A stretch of 36,998 bases of DNA, from the IMG/VR virus record IMGVR_UViG_3300033150_002113, positions 1 to 36,998 of that record. The stretch is one strand, 5' to 3'. The notes under the pieces were generated by a model. It did not search any database. It was not told the origin of the DNA and saw only the letters and a program-made list of their open reading frames with translations. The position numbers and the translations under genes were made by a program. Origin of the DNA: a virus. Each line of letters begins with the position of its first letter. The first letter of the stretch is position 1. This document shows, in pieces, positions 26,701-33,345 of this stretch.

Positions 26701-28829
26701 TAATATATAAGAGTTTTATCATAGAACCAGGAGCTAAGTGTAAATTATCATTTTGGTATTCAAATTCTGATACAGGAAAGACAGCAAAAATTAGGTTTCG
26801 TGATTCAGGAACGAATGTATATCTTGATTCAAATGGAGATTGGGCTACATCAAGTACAGACATACAATTGACAAATAGCTCAGGTGAGTGGACAAAATAT
26901 GAAATAGAGTTTTATGCCCATACTGATTATACAAATTATGTTCTTCAATTTAGAAATGATAGTGCAGCTGATTCAAAGATTTATTTCGATAAACCATCAT
27001 TATTAATGTATAGAGAAGATAATTATTATTACCCATATCTTCAATCAGCAAGTATGCCAATTCTTCGTCAATCTGTATCTGACTATCATATAGGTTCAAT
27101 TGAACTCAATTTTGGTACATTAAGATTTATAAATGATGGATGGTGGTATTCTGCTGTCCAAGATTATTTATGGAATAATAAAAAACTTATTGTCAGATAT
27201 GGTAGGCGTGATTCTTTATATTCTGATTTTGGTGTTGTTTTTGAGGGTAGAACAAGAAAGCCAAAAGTTAGTGATACATTTTCTTCATTGCAAGTTACAG
27301 ATATGCGAACATTGGCTTATAAGGAAATTCCTGCTACAAAATATTGGACATCTAATTATCCTAACTTGAAGGACGGTTTTGAAGGATTTCCTATTCCTAT
27401 TATTTATGGGCAAGTATCTGGTTGTCTTCCTACTTGTATTGACACCAGCACATACAAATTTAAAATATCTGTGCATGCATTGGAATCAATTGATGCTGTC
27501 TACAAAGATGGAACACTTTTGACTGTAACTACAGATTATACAGTTGATTTGGCTAATGGTGAATTTACTCTTACTGCAGATCCAGAAGAAGCTGTGATAA
27601 CGTGTGATGTCAAGGGAAAAAAATGTGACATGGAGGATGGTACTTATTCTCAAAATGTTGCAGATATACTTTATGATTTGCTTGTTAACTATGTTGAAAT
27701 TGATAAAGAAAAAATTGATTATGGGTCTTTTTTGGATTTACGAAATGCTCGTACTCAATCACATATGTTATACATTGATGTTGCTGCAACTGCAATGGAG
27801 ACCATTAGAAAACTTCAGGCATCTGCATTATTTCATTTAATTCCATTAGCTGATGGGAGGATTGGAGCATTCCGTTATTCAACAGGAATAGATTCAGATA
27901 CTTTACGTGTGATAGATGAAGAATGGATAAATTTTGCAATTGAAAAGACAACGTCAAGTGTTTATTCAAAAGTAAAGGTTCATTATAATAGAAATCCTGA
28001 AGATTTTAGTTATGACATCATTGAAAGAACTAATGATAATGTAGAAAGAAAGTATGGGGTAAATCGAACTTTTAACCTTTATTCATCATTAAGAGTAAAA
28101 TCAGAAGCGGAGAATATTGGTGATTTTTATATTGATTTATTTAAAGATCCAATGAGAAAAGTTTCTGGGAATTTACCAACAAAGCTTTTCAAATTACGAC
28201 CAGCAGAAAAACTTGTTGTTAATAAAACTAGGGAAGATAGGGATGGAAATACGATTGCAGTTTTAGATGAGGAACCATATCGTGTGCTTGTTCTTGCAAA
28301 AAGTTTTCAAACTGGAAGGGTTGATATAGAGGCGTGGGAGGACCTCCAAAGTGCTGGAGAAACTTATTGTGAAGTTTGCTATGATTGCCAAACTTGTTTT
28401 TCTACACAAACTGGATCATGCAGTACATGTTATACATGTGAGAAGTGTGACTACGGTGAATGTGATACTTGTCAATCCTGCTATTATTGTGAAAAATGTA
28501 ACACAGGAGAATGTTCATCATGTGAGTCATGTGATAGTTGTCAGACATGTAACACATGTGAAGCAACTCAATGTTCTTCATGCAACACATGTCAATTGTG
28601 TAATGTTTGTCAAAATTCAGAATGTAATAGTTGCCAGACATGTGACACATGCCAAAAATGCTACACCTGTATGAATGGTGAATGTAGTAGTTGTCAGAAT
28701 TGTATCACATGTGAAAAATGTAACACAGGAGAATGTTCATCATGTGAGTCATGTGATAGTTGTCAGACATGTAACACATGTGAAAATTGTGTAAATTGTC
28801 AATCATGTTTTGGAATATATGTTCCATAA
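23715..28829 (+). CDS. Giant tail-tip protein: beta-helix, jelly rolls, hub and Cys-repeat tail
   Basis: A 1704-residue multidomain virion protein. Residues 1-675 open with YYVRADGDDSKDGLSDANAW and end CIGAYEF, the frame of a right-handed beta-helix of the pectate-lyase-like group, with a jelly-roll carbohydrate-binding-like insert at about 105-245. Residues about 680-800 are Ser/Ala/Leu repeats (ISSSALLEADLTAI, ISSSATLTGALKKL). A second jelly-roll-like module spans about 940-1100. Residues about 1110-1545 look like a tail hub (VRYGRRDSLYSDFGVVFEGR; GFPIPIIYGQVSGC). Residues 1552-1704 hold 44 Cys, mostly in C-x-x triplets broken by CxxGE-type 5-residue units. The beta-helix may bind or cut a glycan; no catalytic residues can be assigned. 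The Cys tail is a likely substrate of the radical SAM enzyme two genes on. Confidence 0.75.
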   Translation: MATTYYVRADGDDSKDGLSDANAWKTISKVNSSMGSFSGGDFIGFKRGDVWDGTLSDCLKITASGSSGSIITFGAYGSGADPILNGANVLTTWVVADDVSDDNCLSNGGFSSDTSSWTAERSATLTSVSGGQSGNCLEIKENGNSNPRAKQSITKGVTPGDSLTLTFYVKAGTEATWRVWVHDVTHATELYDSTNNEATGSWVQQNSGSFTIPSGCEEISVTLQQTCDLDAKTTIYFDEVVVYNNAIFKKDVTNTPYVCVEDDTFLDYLGWDTDTQTTFDGESSGCWANDGTVCYVRCTDDADPDTHTMEVGNKTGDDQHCIYGLNVSYVTVEDIKCQYSTQEAIYFYTSSGTDSDITVQNCTVFISGDSCIEVKSVNTGTYQNITNARIYNCDVSYSRRHGLIFVNGTSDSKMDYNTAHHCGWGGTGVGGTGGHNISHWSANTTANTRNNVLEYNESYSCYIATDGTEGTGIQLDDNSQACTVRYNLSYNNEGPAYNDNGYKDNKWYYNIGYGSGSASATQFVGGFMASQPNGLKVWNNVFYDNEPCGIGIFGTSVSYELKNNILSENDTYEIKIAVAAKTGIDSDYNCVYHSAGGSFMYWGADKTWVTWKSDSSQDSNSKNEDPKFVDVSSHDFHIKSTSPCRNAGTSVSLTQDYDGVTVPVETYPCIGAYEFYTEEGEISVSATLTGDLTIFTGIQDLQGTISSSALLEADLTAIISLISEITASSTITADTLKVIRGLDASISSSATLTGALKKLKYLVGLIQSTSGISGDFKALKEIAGSISAAALFTAILTIPDQSATVAPTTTPFDEFIKLTDSFKTFLVEINKAEEIEDYTWTQDSTYTNCYYTTYTTGFPNKITEDDTTYVERFTLSECNTNAESFYYDLVNQKLYLHTVGSDDPGSMTGNDYDYKIIAYSWTYLCNDNSEDFPTIFTREQELIDNYSFDIWDDSTTLNGWTNFTAGSSTVNRESSNVYHEGYSVKLDIDASNNDAVIYKSFIIEPGAKCKLSFWYSNSDTGKTAKIRFRDSGTNVYLDSNGDWATSSTDIQLTNSSGEWTKYEIEFYAHTDYTNYVLQFRNDSAADSKIYFDKPSLLMYREDNYYYPYLQSASMPILRQSVSDYHIGSIELNFGTLRFINDGWWYSAVQDYLWNNKKLIVRYGRRDSLYSDFGVVFEGRTRKPKVSDTFSSLQVTDMRTLAYKEIPATKYWTSNYPNLKDGFEGFPIPIIYGQVSGCLPTCIDTSTYKFKISVHALESIDAVYKDGTLLTVTTDYTVDLANGEFTLTADPEEAVITCDVKGKKCDMEDGTYSQNVADILYDLLVNYVEIDKEKIDYGSFLDLRNARTQSHMLYIDVAATAMETIRKLQASALFHLIPLADGRIGAFRYSTGIDSDTLRVIDEEWINFAIEKTTSSVYSKVKVHYNRNPEDFSYDIIERTNDNVERKYGVNRTFNLYSSLRVKSEAENIGDFYIDLFKDPMRKVSGNLPTKLFKLRPAEKLVVNKTREDRDGNTIAVLDEEPYRVLVLAKSFQTGRVDIEAWEDLQSAGETYCEVCYDCQTCFSTQTGSCSTCYTCEKCDYGECDTCQSCYYCEKCNTGECSSCESCDSCQTCNTCEATQCSSCNTCQLCNVCQNSECNSCQTCDTCQKCYTCMNGECSSCQNCITCEKCNTGECSSCESCDSCQTCNTCENCVNCQSCFGIYVP
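28368..28826 (+). repeat. Cysteine-triplet repeat coding region of the tail-tip protein
   Basis: Encodes residues 1552-1704 with 44 Cys in 153 residues. Thirty-six units are C-x-x; six are 5-residue units such as CNTGE, CMNGE and CDYGE that end blocks of 14, 17 or 20 residues. An exact 75-base in-frame direct repeat occurs at 28488-28562 and 28710-28784 (offset 222 bases), showing recent duplication or conversion. T and S are the most common residues before each Cys. Confidence 0.9.
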
Positions 28830-28838
28830 GGAATAAAA

Positions 28839-29291
28839 ATGGCTTGTTCAGTATGTGAAAGTTGTAATACATGTGAATTATGTAATGCAGTAAATTGTGC
28901 ATCTTGTCAAATATGTGATGTTTGCCAAACGTCATGCTATACAGGTCAATGCCCTACTTGCCAAGCTTGCGATAGTTGTCAGGGTTCATGCTATACAGGT
29001 CAATGCCCTACTTGCCAGATTTGTGTAAATTGTCAATCATGTGTGACAAATCAATGTACATCATGTCAGACATGCGTGAGTTGTGAATCAGCATGTTATA
29101 CGGATCAATGCCCTACTTGCCAATATTGTAATTCATGTCAGTCATCATGCTATACAAGCCAATGTTATACATGCCAGACATGTGATTCTTGTGAGTCAGC
29201 ATGTTATACAGGTCAATGTGGTACATGTCAGATATGCGTTTCATGTGAGATTTGTAATACATGCTTGCTTTGTTTTTCAAATCAATCTTAG
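28839..29291 (+). CDS. Cysteine-repeat protein, probable substrate of the radical SAM enzyme
   Basis: A 150-residue protein with 42 Cys (28 %). From about residue 20 it consists of 17-18-residue repeats of the form CPTCQACDSCQGSCYTGQ: three C-x-x units, one C-x-x-x unit, then CYTGQ or a close variant. About six copies follow each other, and the ends are irregular (MACSVCESCNTCEL; CLLCFSNQS). It has no signal peptide, membrane segment or positively charged region, and almost no Lys or Arg, so it is not metallothionein-like in charge. It starts 9 bases after the tail-tip gene (AAGGA before ATG 28839), and AGGAG at its end serves the maturase gene. Likely a virion component that is crosslinked after translation; metal binding is the main alternative. 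I know of no named family. Confidence 0.8.
   Translation: MACSVCESCNTCELCNAVNCASCQICDVCQTSCYTGQCPTCQACDSCQGSCYTGQCPTCQICVNCQSCVTNQCTSCQTCVSCESACYTDQCPTCQYCNSCQSSCYTSQCYTCQTCDSCESACYTGQCGTCQICVSCEICNTCLLCFSNQS
28896..29270 (+). repeat. Tandem 17-18-codon Cys repeats
   Basis: About six in-frame copies of a 51-54-base unit encoding C-x-x-C-x-x-C-x-x-C-x-x-x-C-Y-T-x-Q. The words TGCTATACAGGTCAATGCCC and CCTACTTGCCA recur, showing expansion by tandem duplication. Confidence 0.82.
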
Positions 29292-29304
29292 GAGAAATTA
29301 ATTA

Positions 29305-31629
29305 ATGAATAAATGTGAAAATTGTTATACATGTGAAACTAATATTGTTCCTTGGGCAACTAAGGAGATACTAGAAAATGCAAAAATAAAAAATAATGGA
29401 GAAATTCCACAAGAACTACTTTTCAAACAGGGGAACTGTGAAAAATGCGTCACATGTGAAAAATGTGATGTTGCCCAAGGAAATTGTGAAAAATGTGTCA
29501 CATGTGAAAAATGTGTCACTGCTCAAGGTGGTGGTAATGGAAAGTCAATATCATATTTTGTTTTTACTAGTAATGAATGTAATTTAAGATGCCATGTTGC
29601 AGGTACTAGAGTTTTGATGTCTGATTTATCATGGAGAAATATTGAAAATATTAAAATTGGTGATGAGGTTATTGGTTTTGATATAAATAAACCTGGTGGT
29701 TCTTATTTGAAGATTTCCAAGGTTATAAATACAGGAAATCGTTTATCATCAGTTATTCAGCTTATTACAGATAAAGGAAAAGTTAGAACTTCTGAGGATC
29801 ATAAGTGGTTTTATTTTTCTGGTAATAGATATTATTATAGAGAAACCAAAAAACTTTATTTAGGAAGCAAAATAAAATTTTTAATCAAACCAACTATTTT
29901 CAAAGAAACTGATTTATATAAACTTGGGTATTTAAATGGTTATTTAAGAGGTGATGGGTGGGTTCATAAAAAAGAAAAAATAAAAGATACAAAAGGTATT
30001 GGGTTTGATTCTATTGATAAAGAAGCAATAGACAATATAGTTGAATACATTAAATATTTTGGTTGGGATAAATATACTATAAGAGAAGAGGTTTTAGAAT
30101 CAGGAAAAACTTTATATCGATTGAGAATTTGGTCTCAATTTTTTGATGTTGCAAAGAAAAAAGTATTAAGATGGAATAATAATAAAGAGTTTCAGCGTGG
30201 ATTTGTTGCTGGTATTTTTGATAGTGAGGGAAGTACACATCATGGACAAATTAAGATATATAACACTGATAAAAATATTTTAAATGATATTTATTTATCA
30301 TTAAAAACGTGGGGATTCCAAGTAAAAATTTGTCAACATAAAAATCAATGTCCTTATATTTATGTTTTGGCTAAAAATAATGCTAAAATAAAATTCATTC
30401 ACACATTCTTACCTAAGATAAGAAGAAAAGTTTTTAACCTTATTAATGGATCAGTTAGTTATAAGAATTATGCAACAGTTCAAGGTATGGTACAAGATGG
30501 TGTTGAAAAAACATATAATATTCAGACTGAAACAGGAAATTATATTTGTGAGGGTCTTTTTTCAGCAAATTGTGACTATTGTTACGCTACAAAAAAACCA
30601 CTTAATATGACAAAAGAAACAGCAGATAAGATGATGGCTTGGATATTATTTGATGAATCTAAACGACTTCCAGATTATAATTTTCAATTGCAATTTTTTG
30701 GTGGTGAGCCAACAATGAAATTTGAAGTAATTCAATATATTGTTGATACAATGAATAGAGAAATGGAAACACATTTCAATGGAAAGAAAATTAGATATGG
30801 TATGACTACAAATGGTACTCTGTTGGATGAAAAAAAGCTACAGTGGTTGAAAAGTAAAAATTTCACTATGCTTTTTAGTATTGATGGAAGAAGAGAAACC
30901 CACGATAAACATCGTAAAAAGAGAGATGGATCTGGTTCGTGGGATGATATAGACTTTGACCTCATTCTAAAATATTTTCCGAATCCAGAAATTCGACCAA
31001 CAATTCTTCCTGATACAGTAGAGAATTGGATAGAAGATTTGAAATGGTTTCACAGTAAAGGTTGTTATACTATCGCAACTGAGGTTGCATATGAAGTTGA
31101 TTGGACAGATGAGGCAATGGCACATGCATGGGTAACTTATAACAGATTGGCAGACATGTATATTGATATGAAAAAAAGAGGGCAAAAATGTTGGATGAAA
31201 TTTATTGAAGATGGGAAAAATTTTTTAGGATCTCGTTTGCAAACAGGAAATGTTTGTGGTGTTGCAAGGAATTCAGTGGCAATTGATGCTGAAGGTAACT
31301 TATTTGCTTGTCAACGTTATGCATCATTTTCAAATTCAGACTTAAAACTAGGAAATGTTTCTGATGGATGGAATATAAATATGCTGAAAATGGCAAATGG
31401 TTTGGTTAGAGAAAATATGTTTCCAGATCCAACTAGTGGTTATAACTGTGATACTTGCCATGCTAGATATCGATGCAGAGGTGGTTGTAATGCAATGAAT
31501 TTTCAATGTAATGGTGATAGAAGGATAATACTTAAAAATCACTGTAGATTTATGCGAATGTGGACGACAATAGCGTTTAGGGCATTAGCAGCGACAGGAG
31601 AGCTTTGGGACAGACTTGGAGTTAAGTAA
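29305..31629 (+). CDS. Radical SAM/SPASM peptide maturase, with N-terminal substrate-like repeats and an intein
   Basis: A 774-residue precursor. Residues 1-74 carry Cys repeats like those of the two upstream proteins, including a tandem 16-residue unit, GNCEKCVTCEKC plus four residues (43-58 and 59-74). The radical SAM domain begins at SYFVFTSNECNLR (83-95), is interrupted by an intein (96-422), and resumes at CDYCYATKKP. Joined, these give CNLRCDYC, the CxxxCxxC site of the 4Fe-4S cluster that cleaves S-adenosylmethionine. FFGGEPTM (about 464-471), MTTNGTLL and LFSIDG follow. The SPASM end has VCGVARNSVAIDAEGNLFAC (from about 649), GNVSDGW and CDTCHARYRCRGGC (715-728), for auxiliary clusters. 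Family enzymes make thioether or C-C crosslinks in peptides. The spliced enzyme is 447 residues. AGGAG precedes ATG 29305. Confidence 0.88.
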   Translation: MNKCENCYTCETNIVPWATKEILENAKIKNNGEIPQELLFKQGNCEKCVTCEKCDVAQGNCEKCVTCEKCVTAQGGGNGKSISYFVFTSNECNLRCHVAGTRVLMSDLSWRNIENIKIGDEVIGFDINKPGGSYLKISKVINTGNRLSSVIQLITDKGKVRTSEDHKWFYFSGNRYYYRETKKLYLGSKIKFLIKPTIFKETDLYKLGYLNGYLRGDGWVHKKEKIKDTKGIGFDSIDKEAIDNIVEYIKYFGWDKYTIREEVLESGKTLYRLRIWSQFFDVAKKKVLRWNNNKEFQRGFVAGIFDSEGSTHHGQIKIYNTDKNILNDIYLSLKTWGFQVKICQHKNQCPYIYVLAKNNAKIKFIHTFLPKIRRKVFNLINGSVSYKNYATVQGMVQDGVEKTYNIQTETGNYICEGLFSANCDYCYATKKPLNMTKETADKMMAWILFDESKRLPDYNFQLQFFGGEPTMKFEVIQYIVDTMNREMETHFNGKKIRYGMTTNGTLLDEKKLQWLKSKNFTMLFSIDGRRETHDKHRKKRDGSGSWDDIDFDLILKYFPNPEIRPTILPDTVENWIEDLKWFHSKGCYTIATEVAYEVDWTDEAMAHAWVTYNRLADMYIDMKKRGQKCWMKFIEDGKNFLGSRLQTGNVCGVARNSVAIDAEGNLFACQRYASFSNSDLKLGNVSDGWNINMLKMANGLVRENMFPDPTSGYNCDTCHARYRCRGGCNAMNFQCNGDRRIILKNHCRFMRMWTTIAFRALAATGELWDRLGVK
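29431..29526 (+). repeat. Two tandem 48-base repeats in the maturase N-terminus
   Basis: Copies 29431-29478 and 29479-29526 each encode GNCEKCVTCEKC followed by four residues ending AQ. They share the words TGTGAAAAATG and CACATGTGAAAAATGTG with the Cys tail of the tail-tip gene, so the repeat has moved among the three genes or been conserved between them. Confidence 0.85.
29590..30570 (+). mobile_element. Intein with LAGLIDADG homing endonuclease, in the radical SAM motif
   Basis: A 327-residue in-frame insert (precursor residues 96-422). It begins with Cys1 (CHVAGTRVLMSD...IKIGDEVIGFD, block A) and has block B RTSEDHKWF. Two LAGLIDADG motifs, LGYLNGYLRGDG (about 206-217) and FVAGIFDSEG (about 299-308), mark the homing endonuclease. 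Block F/G is TYNIQTETGNYICEGLFSAN, followed by Cys as +1 extein residue. Asn is the last residue as required, but the usual penultimate His is Ala. Removal restores CNLRCDYC exactly, which fixes both borders. The element is a selfish gene placed in an invariant motif. Confidence 0.92.
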
Positions 31630-32075
31630 TGCCAGGAAATTTTGTTACGATAGAAGAGTTTACAAGAACAATAAATAGTTTGAAACAAATGATTACATCT
31701 AAATCTAGTACGTCTGATCTGTCAAATGTAATGAAAATTACTCAAAAATCTCGAACAGTATTAACTCTTACATGGGATGCCACAGTGAGGACTTTAGATT
31801 TGACATCAACCACATCAACAACAGCTCGATGGGCATTGATACATGTGGCATATGATAAGACAGGTGGATATGCAGAGCCATTTTATTGGTATTACTACAA
31901 CGAGACAACAAATTGGATTGTGCAGATAAAAAGTGACCAAATAGGAACAAGTAACTATGATGCTTCAGGATGTTGTTGGCTACCATTGGACTCTGAACAG
32001 CGTATAAATTATAAAGCACCTTCCGGTACGAATGGTAGGGAAGTTATTTTATTTGGTTATATGGAGCCAATTTAA
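31629..32075 (+). CDS. Putative tail-tip accessory protein (148 aa)
   Basis: A 148-residue protein whose ATG overlaps the maturase stop (TAATG). The N-terminus is helical (FVTIEEFTRTINSLKQMI), as in proteins that trimerise on a tail; the rest is beta-rich and aromatic (TLTWDATVRTLDL, EPFYWYYYNETTNWIVQIKS, ASGCCWLPLDSEQRINY, EVILFGYMEPI). This suits a small virion or receptor-contact protein. It contains a CC pair but not the C-x-x repeat. No family recognised. Coupling to the maturase suggests it belongs to the same late operon. Confidence 0.6.
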   Translation: MPGNFVTIEEFTRTINSLKQMITSKSSTSDLSNVMKITQKSRTVLTLTWDATVRTLDLTSTTSTTARWALIHVAYDKTGGYAEPFYWYYYNETTNWIVQIKSDQIGTSNYDASGCCWLPLDSEQRINYKAPSGTNGREVILFGYMEPI

Positions 32076-32086
32076 GGAGATATTTA

Positions 32087-32380
32087 ATGGAGAAATATTT
32101 TGAAAGTCATTTAGCTGATCGAAAATATAAAGAACTTGTTGATCAGATTAAAACAGAGAAAGATACTAAAGAAAAATTGGATGGAATAGCAACACTTTTA
32201 TTTATGATTATCAATAATGATTTAGTTTGTTCAGAAAAACAACGAAAGGAAATTAAGTTGAGTGTCGAAAAATTGGAAAAGAAAGTTCTTATAATTGGAT
32301 GTATTCTGCTTGGAGCTTTTATTGCTTTGAATCCAGAGAGTTTAAAACTTGTTATTGAAATTATAAGGTTAGTATTTTAA
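32087..32380 (+). CDS. Small protein with coiled coil and C-terminal membrane helix (holin/XhlA-like?)
   Basis: A 97-residue protein. Residues 1-65 are charged and helical (YKELVDQIKTEKDTKEKLDG; CSEKQRKEIKLSVEKLEKK). Residues about 70-97 are hydrophobic (VLIIGCILLGAFIALNP, then LKLVIEIIRLVF). This layout, a soluble helix followed by one membrane anchor at the end, is that of XhlA-type haemolysin/holin accessory proteins and of small phage membrane proteins near the late lysis genes. AAGGAG precedes ATG 32087. No endolysin gene is in view, so a lysis role remains a guess. Confidence 0.55.
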   Translation: MEKYFESHLADRKYKELVDQIKTEKDTKEKLDGIATLLFMIINNDLVCSEKQRKEIKLSVEKLEKKVLIIGCILLGAFIALNPESLKLVIEIIRLVF

Positions 32381-32390
32381 GGAGTATGTG

Positions 32391-32675
32391 TTGGAAAAAA
32401 TATCCATTGATGTAATAGAAAAGGAATTAAATGATCAATTGCAGTTTTTGAATATTGTCATTCAACAAGTTAGAAAAAGGAATGAATTTCTAAGACAAAT
32501 TCTTGGACCTACATATGCGAAACTAATAGGTCTTGGTACTCCATATGAAGAATGTATTCATTCTCTTCGTCAGGTTTACAATGAATTTAAAAAATATCTA
32601 GAGATAGTGAGGAATAGAATGATAGAGGAGTCAAGGAGGAATTCACAGAAAAGAGGAAGAAGGAAATCCTTTTAA
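32391..32675 (+). CDS. Small helical basic protein at the end of the late operon
   Basis: A 94-95-residue helical protein (VIEKELNDQLQFLNIVIQQV, YEECIHSLRQVYNEFKKYLE) with a basic tail (RRNSQKRGRRKSF). The frame opens at GTG 32388, but GGAG at 32381-32384 is too near it; TTG 32391 has a 6-base spacer and is the better start. It is the last plus-strand gene; a minus-strand gene ends 4 bases further on, so the two operons converge. Function unknown. Confidence 0.58.
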   Translation: MEKISIDVIEKELNDQLQFLNIVIQQVRKRNEFLRQILGPTYAKLIGLGTPYEECIHSLRQVYNEFKKYLEIVRNRMIEESRRNSQKRGRRKSF

Positions 32676-32679
32676 CTTG

Positions 32680-32838
32680 TTATATTTGATTTTTACTCTT
32701 TGCTATGAATCTTGTCCATTTATTCCCAATGTTTTTCCTATCATGTTTTTTCTTCCATTTCTTTTTTTCTTTTCGTTGATTTTCTGAATTGTCTATAATT
32801 TTCAAGCTTTCTCCACATTTACATTTGTAAATAATCAT
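32680..32838 (-). CDS. Small very basic protein with CxC motif (52 aa)
   Basis: A 52-residue ORF, MIIYKCKCGESLKIIDNSEN followed by a Lys-rich helix. An AGGAG lies 7 bases before its ATG (minus strand, 32838), and the ORF exactly fills the space to the convergent plus-strand gene. The CKCG at residues 6-9 resembles half of a zinc ribbon. It is only 3 bases downstream of the metallopeptidase gene and is probably cotranscribed with it. Function unknown. Confidence 0.6.
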   Translation of the reverse strand: MIIYKCKCGESLKIIDNSENQRKEKKKWKKKHDRKNIGNKWTRFIAKSKNQI

Positions 32839-32841
32839 TTT

Positions 32842-33333
32842 TTAACTCCTTTTTACATAATCATAGATATATCTCCACTGATCTGGAATAGGATTTAGTG
32901 GAATTATTTTTAATTTATTGAAGTCAATTTTGATATGCCTGATAGAATTATCAACATAGCCTTTAATACAGCTTTTTGCAAATTTTTCATTCCAATATTC
33001 TTCCTTACAGAATGACTTTGCAATTCTCCAGGCTATAACTTCTTCTCTAATATTGTGTAGATCCATTAGAGAGTCAATAATGCAATATCTTCCAATGACA
33101 AAGTGTCCACTTAGAATATGCCCTATCTCATGAAGTAGTGCCATTCTCCAGTTTTTTTCTTTTTTTCCACATTTAATATGTTTAACAACTTCTCCTGTTG
33201 ATAGTTGAAAATGCTTTCTGTCTTGAATGTTCTGTCTTATTGAGATAGCTGTACAAGTCTTAGTTTTCAGATATCCAACAGATGGAAAAAGCCAAACACC
33301 AGCTTTGTTGCTTTTGTCATAAATTATTTCCAT
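32842..33333 (-). CDS. HExxH metallopeptidase-like protein (ImmA/IrrE-like)
   Basis: A 163-residue protein with a zinc-binding HEIGHILSGH at 68-77 (His68, Glu69, His72) after an amphipathic helix (KNWRMALL). A nearby REEVIAWRIAKSF (with the Glu expected as third ligand) is typical of ImmA/IrrE-type (Peptidase_M78) domains, where an 'E-x-E-A/x-x-x-F/A' helix follows. Such phage or mobile-element proteases often cleave a repressor to switch gene expression. AGGAG precedes the ATG at 33333. It lies in one minus-strand operon with another HExxH protein just upstream (12-base gap). The substrate is unknown. Confidence 0.7.
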   Translation of the reverse strand: MEIIYDKSNKAGVWLFPSVGYLKTKTCTAISIRQNIQDRKHFQLSTGEVVKHIKCGKKEKNWRMALLHEIGHILSGHFVIGRYCIIDSLMDLHNIREEVIAWRIAKSFCKEEYWNEKFAKSCIKGYVDNSIRHIKIDFNKLKIIPLNPIPDQWRYIYDYVKRS

Positions 33334-33345
33334 TTAAAGACTCCT

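Noticed and set aside
28351-28935. Long open frames on both strands over the Cys-repeat region
   Set aside because: They are by-products of the 3-codon TGT periodicity; they give low-complexity His/Val or Met/His proteins and lack ribosome sites.
28488-29270. CRISPR-like array
   Set aside because: The repeats are in-frame coding repeats of variable length without unique spacers of constant size.
28839-29291. Metallothionein as the product of the Cys-rich gene
   Set aside because: Cys content fits, but the strict C-x-x periodicity, lack of Lys, link to a radical SAM gene and same repeat on a tail protein fit a modified structural peptide better. Not fully excluded.
32676-32842. Bidirectional terminator between the convergent operons
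   Set aside because: The gap is only 4 bases between stop codons once the 52-residue minus-strand gene is recognised, and no strong inverted repeat was seen.
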